A stretch of 64,000 nucleotides of DNA, taken from positions 124,001 through 188,000 of the forward strand of contig CAVQVN010000005.1 in the NCBI GenBank assembly GCA_963717135.1. Direction: 5' to 3'. Positions 7,031-15,889 of the stretch are shown in pieces (within the stretch, counting starts at the first letter, position 1; every line of letters begins with the position of its first letter). Under the pieces are notes generated by a model. It was not told the origin of the DNA. It did no database searches and saw only the letters and a program-made list of their open reading frames with translations. The position numbers and the translations under genes are program-made. The DNA comes from UBA4744 sp963717135. Lineage in GTDB: Bacteria > Actinomycetota > Acidimicrobiia > Spongiisociales > UBA4744.

Positions 7031-8458
7031 CTACCCGGCGCAGGCCGCGGTGAACGTATACGCCTCGGCGGTCGGGCCTACGAAGAAGCCCGAGTCGCTC
7101 GTCGAAGCATCCTGGATGGTCTCTATTCCGGTCGTCGCCTCTTCGCTGTACTTGCCGATCACCGATGTGCGCGGGTACACCGCCGGATCATTGGGATCAC
7201 CGGCGAAGGATCGGGTGGGCATCATGCCCTCGTAGTCAACGTCGGTGAGCGCGAAGGCCGCAGTCTCGATGCCCTCATGGGACAGGTCACCGAGCTCATA
7301 GGCAGACTCCAGGGCCGCCTTGATCGCGTACTGCGACACCCAGCCGGCGGCGAAGAAGTCGTTGGCCGGGAATCCGGCAGCCTCTACGCCTGCCCGCAGT
7401 TTGGCGTGTCCTGCCGAGTCGTAATCCCAGCCCGCCACAAAGGAAGACTGGAAGAAAATCCCGGATTGAAAGGCCGGGGCGGCCGGCGAACCAAGCAAGG
7501 CGACGTTCCAGCTGGGTCCGGCCCCGATGAACAAGGGCACGCTGGCCGCCATCTGCTGGGCGGCGCCACCGACAATGGCAGCCGTCTCGCTAGGACCCGT
7601 CACCACGAACACAATATCGACCGGTTCTGCCACAATCTTGGCGACTGCTTCCGTCTGGGTCGGGTCGCCCCCGGACGAGGCGGGAATGACCGGCTGTTCC
7701 CAGGCAACGGTGATTCCATTGGCTTCAGCGGCGATCTTCACGCCGGCGCCGTAGTCCAATCCGTAGTCATTGGGAATGAAGGCGATGCCGGCCGTCGTAA
7801 ATTCCCGGCCAATGGCCGGAATGGCCACCGTTGCCCAGTCGACGGCGTTCATCGCTTCAAAGCAGTAGCCGGTGCCGAACTCTAGAACCCGATCCTCGTA
7901 GGCCCAGCCGGACCACCAGGACATCGGCGCCGCCACTGTGTGGTCTCGCGCATAATCGGGCAGCACAGCCAGAGTCTGGGGCGTGCCGAGCGACTGGGCA
8001 ACGGCCGCCACATCTTCGGCTATCTGGGCATACGATGTCACCATGACGTCGTCCTGGTAGCCGGTGTCCTTCTTCAGGTCTTCCGGCAAGGCCACGTCGT
8101 AGGCACCGCCGATGCCGCCCTGGGCGTTGACCGTCGCCCAGAACAGCGACTGGCCCCCGTAAAGAGCCGGAGCCGCACCGGCGAACGGGCCGGACTCGTC
8201 GGTAAGGACCCCCAGATAGATGCAGCCGTGATCCGGATTACCGCCCGGGCAGGGCTCCTCGGTCACGCCGGGACCCGTGATGATCTCCATCATGGCTTCT
8301 GTGGTGGTCGTCTCGGCGGCGGTAGTAGTCGTCTGCGCCGCCGTTGTGGTCGTCTCGGCGGCGGTGGTGGTCGTCTCCTCTGCCTGTTCGTTGCTGCAGG
8401 CGGCGGCTACCAGTGCCAGCACGGCCAGCACCACGAGCAGCTTGGTCCATCTCCTCAT
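7031..8458 (-). CDS. ABC transporter substrate-binding lipoprotein (branched-chain amino acid / carboxylate type)
   Basis: About 475 residues starting MRRWTKLLVVLAVLALVAAAC, a lipoprotein signal with the lipobox ending at Cys. It is followed by a Thr-rich linker of near-repeated TTTTAAE units that would hold the binding domain away from the membrane. The mature part is a type-1 periplasmic-binding fold (YLGVLTDESGPFA, IAFIPNDYGLDYGAGVKIAAEA). The ATG at 8458 has GGAGGA upstream; the longer frame to 8572 overlaps the permease gene. As the last gene of the operon it supplies the transporter's specificity. The substrate is unknown. The embedded acyl-CoA ligase argues for an organic acid rather than leucine. 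Confidence 0.87.
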   Translation of the reverse strand: MRRWTKLLVVLAVLALVAAACSNEQAEETTTTAAETTTTAAQTTTTAAETTTTEAMMEIITGPGVTEEPCPGGNPDHGCIYLGVLTDESGPFAGAAPALYGGQSLFWATVNAQGGIGGAYDVALPEDLKKDTGYQDDVMVTSYAQIAEDVAAVAQSLGTPQTLAVLPDYARDHTVAAPMSWWSGWAYEDRVLEFGTGYCFEAMNAVDWATVAIPAIGREFTTAGIAFIPNDYGLDYGAGVKIAAEANGITVAWEQPVIPASSGGDPTQTEAVAKIVAEPVDIVFVVTGPSETAAIVGGAAQQMAASVPLFIGAGPSWNVALLGSPAAPAFQSGIFFQSSFVAGWDYDSAGHAKLRAGVEAAGFPANDFFAAGWVSQYAIKAALESAYELGDLSHEGIETAAFALTDVDYEGMMPTRSFAGDPNDPAVYPRTSVIGKYSEEATTGIETIQDASTSDSGFFVGPTAEAYTFTAACAG

Positions 8459-8498
8459 CAGTTCCCTCCTCCGTTTTCCTTGCACTTGTCGGGGCCGT

Positions 8499-9608
8499 TC
8501 AATAAGAGAACGGCCAGGCTTTCCAGTAGTTGCGGATACGAATCCAGATGCCGTACAAACCGAGCGGTTCAAATATCAAGAACCCTACGATCAGCAGACC
8601 AAAAACGACGCGCTCGAGTTGCGATGTACTCAGCAATCCTGATGACGATACCTCAAAGAAAGGCAACGCACTGCCGAGGGCATCGATGATGCGCGGCAGC
8701 AGAGTCAAGAAGAGAGCTCCCATGATCGAGCCGGCGATACTGGCGGCACCTCCAATCACCACCATGGCGATATAGGTAATCGACAACAAGAGATTGAACG
8801 AGACCGCGTTGACGAAGCCGGTAACAGTGTAGAGAAGTGCTCCCGCCACCCCGGCATAAAACGAGGAGATGGCGAAAGCCAGGATCTTGGTGCGGGTCAG
8901 ATCGATGCCCATGACCTCGGCCGCGATGTCACGGTCGCGCACTGCCGCGAAAGCCCGGCCCACCCGTGAGCGAACCAGGTTCTTGGCAAAGAACGCCGCA
9001 ACGATGAGCATCACAAGAGCCACCCAATAGATCTGCTGTTCTCTGGTAACGGTGACGCTCCCAAAAGTGCCGTCCAAGTCGAAGCGATACCCGAGCAGCT
9101 TCAGCTGAGCAGGCTCGCGACCGGTGGTCGAGCCCCCGGTCAGTGAATCCCACTCCCGGAAGATGTGTTCGCCGAGGAACACCAAACCAAGGGTGACGAG
9201 CGCCAGATAGAGACCTTTGAGCCGCATAGCGATCGGAGCTACGAGAGCCCCCACCAAGGCGGCGATCAAGCCGGCCGCTGGGATCCAGATAAGCATGTCG
9301 AGACCAAGCCCCCATACCTCTTCGGTCCCCTCGCCTCCCAACGCGGCAGCTGCGTAGGCGCCAACGCCCAGAAAGAAGGCGTGACCAAGCGAAACCTGAC
9401 CGGCGTAGCCCGTAACCAGGTTGAGACCGATCACCCCGACTGCGGCGATCAAGGCTTGGGCAAAGAGAATCATCCAATCGCGGGGAAGCCCGAACGGGAG
9501 AACGATGGCGACCAGCAGCAAGATCGCCAGCCACACACGCTGGGTGTTGTTCCGGAGAATCGCCGAATCGGCCTCGTAGCGGGTGAATAGCTCGGGACGA
9601 CCTCTCAT
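8499..9608 (-). CDS. Branched-chain amino acid-type ABC transporter permease (LivM family)
   Basis: 369 residues. After a short cytoplasmic N-terminus there are repeated hydrophobic segments and the LivM landmarks NLVTGYAGQVSLGHAFFLGVGAY, LYLALVTLGLVF, and the coupling region RAFAAVRDRDIAAEVMGID. It forms the membrane channel with the LivH-type partner upstream, whose stop codon overlaps this ATG (ATGA). The C-terminal extension LYGIWIRIRNYWKAWPFSY is slightly longer than usual. A 40-bp gap separates it from the lipoprotein gene. Confidence 0.9.
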   Translation of the reverse strand: MRGRPELFTRYEADSAILRNNTQRVWLAILLLVAIVLPFGLPRDWMILFAQALIAAVGVIGLNLVTGYAGQVSLGHAFFLGVGAYAAAALGGEGTEEVWGLGLDMLIWIPAAGLIAALVGALVAPIAMRLKGLYLALVTLGLVFLGEHIFREWDSLTGGSTTGREPAQLKLLGYRFDLDGTFGSVTVTREQQIYWVALVMLIVAAFFAKNLVRSRVGRAFAAVRDRDIAAEVMGIDLTRTKILAFAISSFYAGVAGALLYTVTGFVNAVSFNLLLSITYIAMVVIGGAASIAGSIMGALFLTLLPRIIDALGSALPFFEVSSSGLLSTSQLERVVFGLLIVGFLIFEPLGLYGIWIRIRNYWKAWPFSY

Positions 9609-10501
9609 ACGCGCTCAACCTCGCGGGTCCCGAAGAGTCCGTAGGGACGGACCAACAACACAATCAACATCACGACGTAGGGAACCACCTGGCTGAAGTT
9701 GAAGCCAAGAAACCCCAGGTATTGAGACTGGTAGGTGGCGGTGTAGGCCTCGGCTAGTCCGATTATCAACCCGCCCAGCACGGCTCCGCCAACGGAGTCG
9801 AGACCACCGACCACGATCGCCGGGAGGGCCTTGAGCGCGATGACCCAGGTACTCTGGTTGAGCCCGCTCAGATCGGTGGAAGCAAACGTACCGGCCAGGG
9901 CCGCCATGGCTCCCGCCAGGATCCAGGCGACGGCAAAGATGCGTCCGACATTGATTCCCTGTGCCAAAGCAGTCTCTTGGTCAAAAGCCGTGGCTCGCAT
10001 GGCCAACCCAACCCGGGAGTAGCGGAAAAAGGCGAAGATCGCCACGACTACCACCACCGCGGTCACCACCATCGCCGCCCCGCGCTGCTGAATGATCACC
10101 CCCTCCACGTTCCAGGTGTTGAAACCCCAGGGGTCGCCGACGGTGCGGATGTTCAAGCCGATGGCAGTGGTGACCGGGGTGCGGATGGCGATGTCGAGAC
10201 CGATGGTGAGGATGGCGATCGCAAACACGGGTTTGCCGATCATCGGACGGATGAAGACCCATTGCGCAGCCAAACCGAGAAGGGCCGTTGCGATAACGCC
10301 GCCCAGCAAAGCCAGCCAGAAGTTCCAACCGCGGTCCAAAGTGAAGTACGACACCATATAGGCCCCAAAGATCATCACCGCCGGATGGGCGAAGCTCAGC
10401 ACCTGCATCGACTTGTAGATGATCACGAACCCCAGTGCCAAGAGGATGTAGATCGAGGCCAGCGACAACCCCGCCACGGTGGCCTGGAGGAACTGGGTCA
10501 C
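9605..10501 (-). CDS. Branched-chain amino acid-type ABC transporter permease (LivH family)
   Basis: 298 residues, beginning with a GTG whose GTGA overlaps the stop of the ligase gene. LivH features are SIYILLALGFVIIYKSMQVLSFAHP near the N-terminus, the coupling loop AMRATAFDQETALAQGINVGRIF, and the C-terminal VVPYVVMLIVLLVRPYGLFG. It pairs with the LivM-type subunit encoded next. Length and topology are normal for the family. Confidence 0.9.
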   Translation of the reverse strand: MTQFLQATVAGLSLASIYILLALGFVIIYKSMQVLSFAHPAVMIFGAYMVSYFTLDRGWNFWLALLGGVIATALLGLAAQWVFIRPMIGKPVFAIAILTIGLDIAIRTPVTTAIGLNIRTVGDPWGFNTWNVEGVIIQQRGAAMVVTAVVVVVAIFAFFRYSRVGLAMRATAFDQETALAQGINVGRIFAVAWILAGAMAALAGTFASTDLSGLNQSTWVIALKALPAIVVGGLDSVGGAVLGGLIIGLAEAYTATYQSQYLGFLGFNFSQVVPYVVMLIVLLVRPYGLFGTREVERV

Positions 10502-12348
10502 GTGTACATCCCCTCGATCAGATCGGCGAACTGTTCCGCCAGCACTTTGCGCTTGATTTTCTGGGTGGCGGTCAGCTCACCTTGGTCGTGATCCAATTCC
10601 TTGGGGAGGAGCTCGAACTTCTTGATCTGCTCGACTCGAGCAAAGTCGGCGTTGGCCTCATCGACCTGCTTCTGAATGAGCTTGATCACCTCCGGCTTCT
10701 CGCTGAGATCCCGGTAGGTGGTGAAGGTGATGCCCTTGCGCTGCGCCCAATTGGACACCACATCGAATTCGATGCCGATCAAGGCACTGATGAATTTCCG
10801 ACGGTCCCCGATCACCATCACCTCTTTGATGAACGGCGAGACCTTCAGCCGGTTCTCCAATTCCGACGGCGAGATGTTCTTGCCACCGGAGGTGATGATG
10901 ATGTCCTTTTTGCGATCGACGATCTTGACGTGGTTGCCATCCCACTCGCCTACATCGCCGGTGTGCAGCCACCCGTCGGCATCGAGAGCCTCTGCCGTCG
11001 CTTCGGGGTCCTTGTAGTAACCCTGGAAGACACCGGGATGCCGGGCGAGGATCTCACCGTCCTCAGCGATCTTTATCTCGCATCCGTCGAGCGGCTCCCC
11101 GATCGTGCCGAGTTTGATGTTGCCCTGACGGTTGACGGTCCCCAGCGCCGAGGTTTCCGTCATGCCCCAACCCTCAACGATCGGGACGCCCAGCGCCATG
11201 AAGAACTTCAAGAGCTCCGGGGCGATCGGGGCGGCTCCGGAGACGGCTTGCAGACATTTCGACATGCCGATCTTCTTCTGCAGCGAGCGGTAGACGAGTA
11301 ACCAGCCGACACCGTGGACCAGGTTGCCGATCAAGCCCCGCGAACCCCGTTCGACGATCCGATCGGCGTTCCACATCCCGGCTTTCAGGAAAACCCGGTA
11401 AAGCAGTTTCTTGGTGGGGGAAGCGTCGGCCATTCGGATCTGCGTGGCGGCGCTCATTCTCTCCCAGATGCGGGGCGGGGCCGGGAAGTAAGTGGGTTGG
11501 ATCTCCTGGAGATCCGCCACGACGGTATCGATGGACTCGGCGAAGTTGACCGTCGATCGAAACGCCAACGCACCCAGGATGTCGTAAAGCCTGCCGAATA
11601 CGTGACAGAGGGGCAGGTAGGACAGCTGCTCGCTGCGGTCGGGCATCTTGCCGGCGGCGATGATCGAGATGGCCTCGTTGGCAGTCCAGACCAGATTGCG
11701 ATGCGAGAGTATGGCCCCCTTGGGAGGACCGGTAGTGCCTGAGGTATAGACGGTGGTGGCCGCATCGTCGATATCGATTGCGTCGACCAGCTCGTCGAAG
11801 CGGCGGGGGGTCTCGATCAATTGCTGGCGGCCCAACGCCAGGAACATGTCCCACGACATCAAGCCGGGATCGTCGTAGGTACGGACCCCGCGCGGCTCGA
11901 CGTAGATGATCTTCTCCAGGTTCGGCAACCGATCCCGTACTTCGAGAGCTTTGTCGACCTGCTCCTGGTCTTCCGCTATCAAAACCTTCGACTCAGAATG
12001 CCCCAGCAAGTACTCAACTTCTGGGGCCGGGTTGGTCGGATACAGACCCACCGAGACGGCCTGAATGCCTTGAGCGGCTAGATCGGAGACCACCCAGGCC
12101 AGTCGATTTTCCGAGTGGATCGCGACGCGGTCACCGGGTCGTACCCCCAAAGCCCAGAGAGCCATCCCGGTGGTCTTGACCAGCTCCCAGTACTCGAGGT
12201 AAGTGGTTTCTTGCCAGATCCCGAACTCTTTTTCCCTCAATCCGATCCGGTCGGGTTCCCGGCGGGCAATGTCGCGAAGCCAGGCGGGCATGCTGGTGAA
12301 GGCCAGGTCGGGTGCGTCGCTCCGGGGTCGCTGTTCGGTGGTAGTCAT
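10498..12348 (-). CDS. AMP-dependent acyl-CoA synthetase (FadD-like) within a transporter operon
   Basis: 616 residues of the ANL superfamily. Motifs in order are the phosphate loop YTSGTTGPPKG, the adenine region GWGMTETSA, DGWLHTGDVGEWDG, the hinge DRKKDIIITSGGKNISPSELE, and the C-terminal catalytic lysine region ATQKIKRKVL. It activates a carboxylic acid to its acyl-CoA through an acyl-adenylate at the cytoplasmic face. It overlaps both neighbours by 4 bp (ATGA and GTGA), so it is a true operon member between ABC ATPase and permease. This suggests that the imported compound is trapped by CoA activation. Length fits long-chain or aromatic acyl-CoA ligases. Confidence 0.9.
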   Translation of the reverse strand: MTTTEQRPRSDAPDLAFTSMPAWLRDIARREPDRIGLREKEFGIWQETTYLEYWELVKTTGMALWALGVRPGDRVAIHSENRLAWVVSDLAAQGIQAVSVGLYPTNPAPEVEYLLGHSESKVLIAEDQEQVDKALEVRDRLPNLEKIIYVEPRGVRTYDDPGLMSWDMFLALGRQQLIETPRRFDELVDAIDIDDAATTVYTSGTTGPPKGAILSHRNLVWTANEAISIIAAGKMPDRSEQLSYLPLCHVFGRLYDILGALAFRSTVNFAESIDTVVADLQEIQPTYFPAPPRIWERMSAATQIRMADASPTKKLLYRVFLKAGMWNADRIVERGSRGLIGNLVHGVGWLLVYRSLQKKIGMSKCLQAVSGAAPIAPELLKFFMALGVPIVEGWGMTETSALGTVNRQGNIKLGTIGEPLDGCEIKIAEDGEILARHPGVFQGYYKDPEATAEALDADGWLHTGDVGEWDGNHVKIVDRKKDIIITSGGKNISPSELENRLKVSPFIKEVMVIGDRRKFISALIGIEFDVVSNWAQRKGITFTTYRDLSEKPEVIKLIQKQVDEANADFARVEQIKKFELLPKELDHDQGELTATQKIKRKVLAEQFADLIEGMYT

Positions 12349-13178
12349 GAGGGCTCGCCGCCTCCCCCGGTGGCCTCGGCGGCTCGTATTTCGGCGGCGT
12401 GGAGGGATTCGCTCTCGAATTCCTCGCCCAGGTAAGCGCGGATCACTTCCGGATCGCGCTGCACGGTCTGCGGGGCTCCGTCGGCAATCTTCCGCCCGAA
12501 GTCGAGCACCATCACACGGTCGGCGATATCCATCACTAATCCCATGTCGTGTTCGACCAGGATCATGGCGATGCCCAGCTCTTCTTTGATGTCGAGGATG
12601 AACCGGGCCATGTCTTCGGTCTCCTCCAGGTTCATGCCGGCGGCCGGTTCATCCAGCAAGAGAAGTTTGGGATCCATCGCCATGGCCCGCCCCAGCTCGA
12701 CCCGTTTCTGAATCCCGTAGGGGAGCATGCCGACCAGGCTCTTGCGGAAAGCCTGGATCTCGAGGAAATCGATGATGTCCTCTGCCCGGGCGCGGTTCGC
12801 TATCTCCTCACGCTTGGCGCGTCCCTGATAGACCGCGGCCGCCAGCGGACCATAGGAGAAATGAATGTGTCGCCCGAGAAGGATGTTGTCCAGAACGGTG
12901 AGGTTCTCGAACAGCTCGATGTTTTGGAATGTTCGGGCTACCCCGAGTTTGGCGATGCGGTTCGGCTTGAGGCCGAGGAGGCTCGTCCCGTCGAGGCTGA
13001 TGGTGCCTTCCTGGGGATGGTAGACCCCGTTGAGACAGTTGAAGATCGAAGTCTTTCCGGCCCCGTTTGGCCCGATGATGGCAAACAGCTCACCGGGATC
13101 GACTTGGAATGTCACGCCGTCCAGAGCAACGACACCTGCGAAGGAAAGTCGAAGGTCTTTGGCTACCAGCAGACTCAT
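12345..13178 (-). CDS. ABC transporter ATP-binding protein (LivG family)
   Basis: 277 residues from the ATG at 13178 (ATGA overlap with the LivF-type gene); an in-frame GTG at 13187 is less likely. It carries Walker A GPNGAGKTS, signature LPYGIQKRVELGRAM (a LivG-type variant of LSGGQ), Walker B LLLLDEPAAGM and the H-loop VEHDMGLVMDIADR. The C-terminal IRAYLGEEF is typical of LivG. It energises the permease pair encoded downstream. Confidence 0.9.
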   Translation of the reverse strand: MSLLVAKDLRLSFAGVVALDGVTFQVDPGELFAIIGPNGAGKTSIFNCLNGVYHPQEGTISLDGTSLLGLKPNRIAKLGVARTFQNIELFENLTVLDNILLGRHIHFSYGPLAAAVYQGRAKREEIANRARAEDIIDFLEIQAFRKSLVGMLPYGIQKRVELGRAMAMDPKLLLLDEPAAGMNLEETEDMARFILDIKEELGIAMILVEHDMGLVMDIADRVMVLDFGRKIADGAPQTVQRDPEVIRAYLGEEFESESLHAAEIRAAEATGGGGEPS

Positions 13179-13957
13179 GACAACCACCGCTTGCGTCGCT
13201 TGTAGTGCTTGACGTCGCGGAAGGACTTACGTTCTCCGGCGTGGAGGCCCAGGTAGAACTCCTGGACATCCTCGTCACGCATCAATTCTGCGGCCGGCTT
13301 GTCCATCACGATCTTGCCCGTTTCCATGATGTAGCCGTGCTCGGCGATGGAGAGTGCCATGGTGGCGTTCTGCTCGACGAGCAGAATGGCCGTCCCCTGC
13401 CGGTTGATCTCAACGATGAGGTCACGGATTTGCTGCACCAGCAGCGGGGCCAGGCCGAGGCTGGGTTCGTCGAGAAGCAGGAACCGCGGGCTTGACATCA
13501 ATCCGCGGCCTATCGCCAGCATCTGTTGCTCACCTCCGGACAGATATCCGGCCGTTCGTTTGCGGCGCTCCTTGAGAATCGGGAACAAGTCGAAGACTCT
13601 GGCCAGGTTCTCATCCCGGTGTCCGGGATTACTGTGCGCACCTACCCGTAGGTTCTCTTCTACCGTGAATTCGGCAAAGACCCGCCGGCCTTCCATCACC
13701 TGCGTGACGCCTCGATCGACGATGGAAGCAGGTTTCAGTTTGTGGATGGGTTCGCCGTCGACACGGACCTCGCCTTTGGTGATGTCTCCTTCGTGAACAT
13801 CGAGCAGCCCGGAGAGGGCCCGCAACACGGTGGTCTTGCCGGCTCCGTTGGCGCCCAGCAGCGCCACGATTCTTCCGTCGGGAACCTTGAAGGAGATGCC
13901 GCGCAGGACGAGGATGACGTCGTGATATACGACCTCCAGGTTGGCAACTTCCAGCAA
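13175..13957 (-). CDS. ABC transporter ATP-binding protein (LivF family)
   Basis: 260 residues. Walker A is GANGAGKTT, the signature LSGGEQQMLAIGRGL, Walker B FLLLDEPSLGL, and the H-loop VEQNATMALSIAEHG, as in LivF. The start is a TTG at 13957 preceded by GGAGGAA. The C-terminus (DVKHYKRRKRWLS) is a basic extension not usual in LivF. It is the first gene of the six-gene operon LivF-LivG-ligase-LivH-LivM-binding protein. Confidence 0.88.
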   Translation of the reverse strand: MLEVANLEVVYHDVILVLRGISFKVPDGRIVALLGANGAGKTTVLRALSGLLDVHEGDITKGEVRVDGEPIHKLKPASIVDRGVTQVMEGRRVFAEFTVEENLRVGAHSNPGHRDENLARVFDLFPILKERRKRTAGYLSGGEQQMLAIGRGLMSSPRFLLLDEPSLGLAPLLVQQIRDLIVEINRQGTAILLVEQNATMALSIAEHGYIMETGKIVMDKPAAELMRDEDVQEFYLGLHAGERKSFRDVKHYKRRKRWLS

Positions 13958-13986
13958 GCTGAACCGTTCCTCCGTCGAATCGCCGG

Positions 13987-14019
13987 GGTGGCTCCGCCAC
14001 CCAGCGTGCGCGGACTATA
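13987..14019 (-). promoter_or_regulatory. Candidate promoter -10 and leader hairpin of the first transporter operon
   Basis: TATAGT on the minus strand (14014-14019) lies about 55 bp before the LivF-type start. No good -35 is visible at 17 bp. Immediately downstream the leader can fold GGTGGC-TCC-GCCACC (13987-14002), followed by GGAGGAA in front of the TTG. The hairpin may influence leader stability. Confidence 0.4.
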
Positions 14020-14054
14020 TCAATGAGAGGCCCTCCCATGTCGGAAAAACCGCC

Positions 14055-14222
14055 GCTAGCTATAGCTAGCGCAGCCGGAGGCTGCGCCGGTTTCGGGTTT
14101 CGGGTTTCAGGTACCAGATAGGGCAGCGCTTTCCGAAGTTGGAGGCACGTGTTTTGACCTGGAACCTGCCACCTGAAACCCGAAACCGGTTCTTGAGGCG
14201 CACGAAGTGCGCCTCAAGAACC
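14055..14222. repeat. Composite inverted-repeat region with heptamer arms
   Basis: This holds a perfect 16-bp palindrome (GCTAGCTATAGCTAGC, 14055-14070), a GCAGCC-GGA-GGCTGC hairpin, and two opposed heptamer arms, GGTTTCG-type (14088-14112) and ACCTGAA/ACCCGAA-type (14157-14189). These arms can pair over 19 bp. A perfect 16-bp stem with a 3-nt loop (14188-14222) overlaps the moaE stop codon and may end its transcript. No gene is visible from 13958 to 14213. Confidence 0.8.
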
Positions 14223-14648
14223 TTCCACCCATTCGGCGCCGCCGGGCCAGTGTTCCTTTTTCCAGATGGGAGCGCGTTGCTTGAGTTCGTCGATCAAGTA
14301 ACGGGCAGCTTCGAACGCCTCCGCGCGGTGGGCTGAAGAGACTGCGACCCCGACCGAGGCTTCCCCCACCTCGACCCGACCTACCCGGTGCTCGACCACA
14401 ACCCCCCGGAGCGGCCAGTTTTGCAGTGCTTCGGCAACGATCGCGGCGATCTTGGCTTCGACCTGTTCCCGATAGGCCTCATACTCCAGGTAGGTCACCC
14501 CTTCCTTGCCCGGGGAATGATCACGAACCGTCCCGAGAAACACAACCACCGCGCCCGCCGCGGAGTCTCCGACCATCCCGGCCAGGTCCGCGGCATTGAT
14601 AGACGCCTCGGAGACCCGGATGCGACTCTCTACCGGAGATTTGCTCAT
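14214..14648 (-). CDS. moaE: Molybdopterin synthase catalytic subunit MoaE
   Basis: 144 residues, normal for MoaE. The conserved blocks are GAVVVFLGTVRDHSPGK, VTYLEYEAYREQVEAKI, VEHRVGRVEVGEASVGVAVSS, HRAEAFEAARYLIDELK and PIWKKEHW, whose lysines correspond to the catalytic lysines. It transfers sulfur from MoaD thiocarboxylate to precursor Z to make molybdopterin. No moaD or other moa gene is adjacent. It is divergent from the HtrA gene with 11 bp between the start codons. Its stop codon lies inside a strong hairpin. Confidence 0.93.
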   Translation of the reverse strand: MSKSPVESRIRVSEASINAADLAGMVGDSAAGAVVVFLGTVRDHSPGKEGVTYLEYEAYREQVEAKIAAIVAEALQNWPLRGVVVEHRVGRVEVGEASVGVAVSSAHRAEAFEAARYLIDELKQRAPIWKKEHWPGGAEWVEGS

Positions 14649-14659
14649 ACAATCACCTC

Positions 14660-15889
14660 ATGACCAACCACCAGCCCGCCCCCGGCGCCCGGCTGGCACC
14701 CGTGACACCGCCGTTGCCGCCGCAGGTTACACCCGAGGTTTCCCCCCCGGACGAGGCGAAGGTCGCTGCAACCCCTTTGCCCCGGCGAGCCCGGATCGCC
14801 CCGGTGGCCGCGCTCGGGGGATTGATTGGATCATTGCTGACGGTCGGGCTTCTGGCCGGTCTGGGCGTCTTTGCCGATCCCGACCCGGCGCCCGCTACCA
14901 CGACTACGACCGTCGCTTCCGTCCCGGTCACCGTGCAGGTTCCGGTACCCGTCTCCATTGAGGGCGGCACCGCTGTGGCAATGATCGCCGAACTCGTTCG
15001 ACCCTCAATCGTTACCGTCGAGATCGGAAGCGGCAACGGGGTCACCGATCAGGCAGCCGGGACCGGATCCGGGGTCGTGTACAGCACCGGCGGCTACATA
15101 CTCACCAACAATCACGTGGTCGAAAACGCCGAGTTTGTGCGGGTGATCTTCCTGGATGGGAGGATCTTCCTAGCCGAAGTCGTCGGAACCGACCCGCTGA
15201 CCGACGTGGCAGTGCTCAAAGTGAACGCCCCAGGACTGACACCCATCGAGCTGGGCTCTATCGAGGAGGTGCGCATTGGGGATCCGGCCATCGCCATCGG
15301 AAACCCGCTCGGTCTGGGAGGAGGGTCATCCGTCACTTCCGGCATCATCTCCGCATTCAACCGAGAGCTGCGCGTCACCGGTACCGAAGAACTGTTTGGC
15401 CTCATTCAGACCGATGCCCCCATAACCCGCGGGTCGAGTGGCGGAGCTTTGCTGGACGGACAGGGCCGCTTGATCGGCATCACCACCGCCATCGGGGTCA
15501 GCGACGTGGGAGCTGAAGGTTTGGGATTTGCCGTCCCGGTCAACATAGTTGTCGGCATCGCCGAGGATCTGATCGCCAATGGCGAAGTGGAACATGCGTT
15601 TCTGGGAATCACCGGGGAGGACGCCTTCGAACTGACCGACGAGAATGCCCGCTTGCCCACCGGCGCCCATATCGTGTCCATCGAATCCGAGTCGGCCATC
15701 GCCGACGCGGGGGCACAAATCGGTGACACGATCGTTGGCCTCAATGGCGCTCCGATCGCCAACATGAACGAACTCGTCGCCCTGCTTCGCACCTACCGGG
15801 CAGGCCAATCCGTGACTGTCGAAGTGCTCCGGGACACCGAGATCATCGACCTACGGGTAGTCCTGGACAGGCGGCCTGAAGACCTGTGA
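14660..15889 (+). CDS. HtrA/DegP-type membrane-anchored serine protease with PDZ domain
   Basis: 409 residues: a proline-rich cytoplasmic N-terminus, one membrane helix (about residues 46-72), a Thr-rich linker, a trypsin-like domain and a PDZ domain (about 305-400). The catalytic triad is His152 (NNHVV), Asp182 (LTDVAVLKV) and Ser260 (RGSSGGALL; most relatives have GNSGG). The topology places the protease outside the membrane, where it would degrade or process damaged envelope proteins. Its stop overlaps the start of a DUF2342 metalloprotease gene (GTGA), so the two are probably made as a pair. Confidence 0.92.
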   Translation: MTNHQPAPGARLAPVTPPLPPQVTPEVSPPDEAKVAATPLPRRARIAPVAALGGLIGSLLTVGLLAGLGVFADPDPAPATTTTTVASVPVTVQVPVPVSIEGGTAVAMIAELVRPSIVTVEIGSGNGVTDQAAGTGSGVVYSTGGYILTNNHVVENAEFVRVIFLDGRIFLAEVVGTDPLTDVAVLKVNAPGLTPIELGSIEEVRIGDPAIAIGNPLGLGGGSSVTSGIISAFNRELRVTGTEELFGLIQTDAPITRGSSGGALLDGQGRLIGITTAIGVSDVGAEGLGFAVPVNIVVGIAEDLIANGEVEHAFLGITGEDAFELTDENARLPTGAHIVSIESESAIADAGAQIGDTIVGLNGAPIANMNELVALLRTYRAGQSVTVEVLRDTEIIDLRVVLDRRPEDL

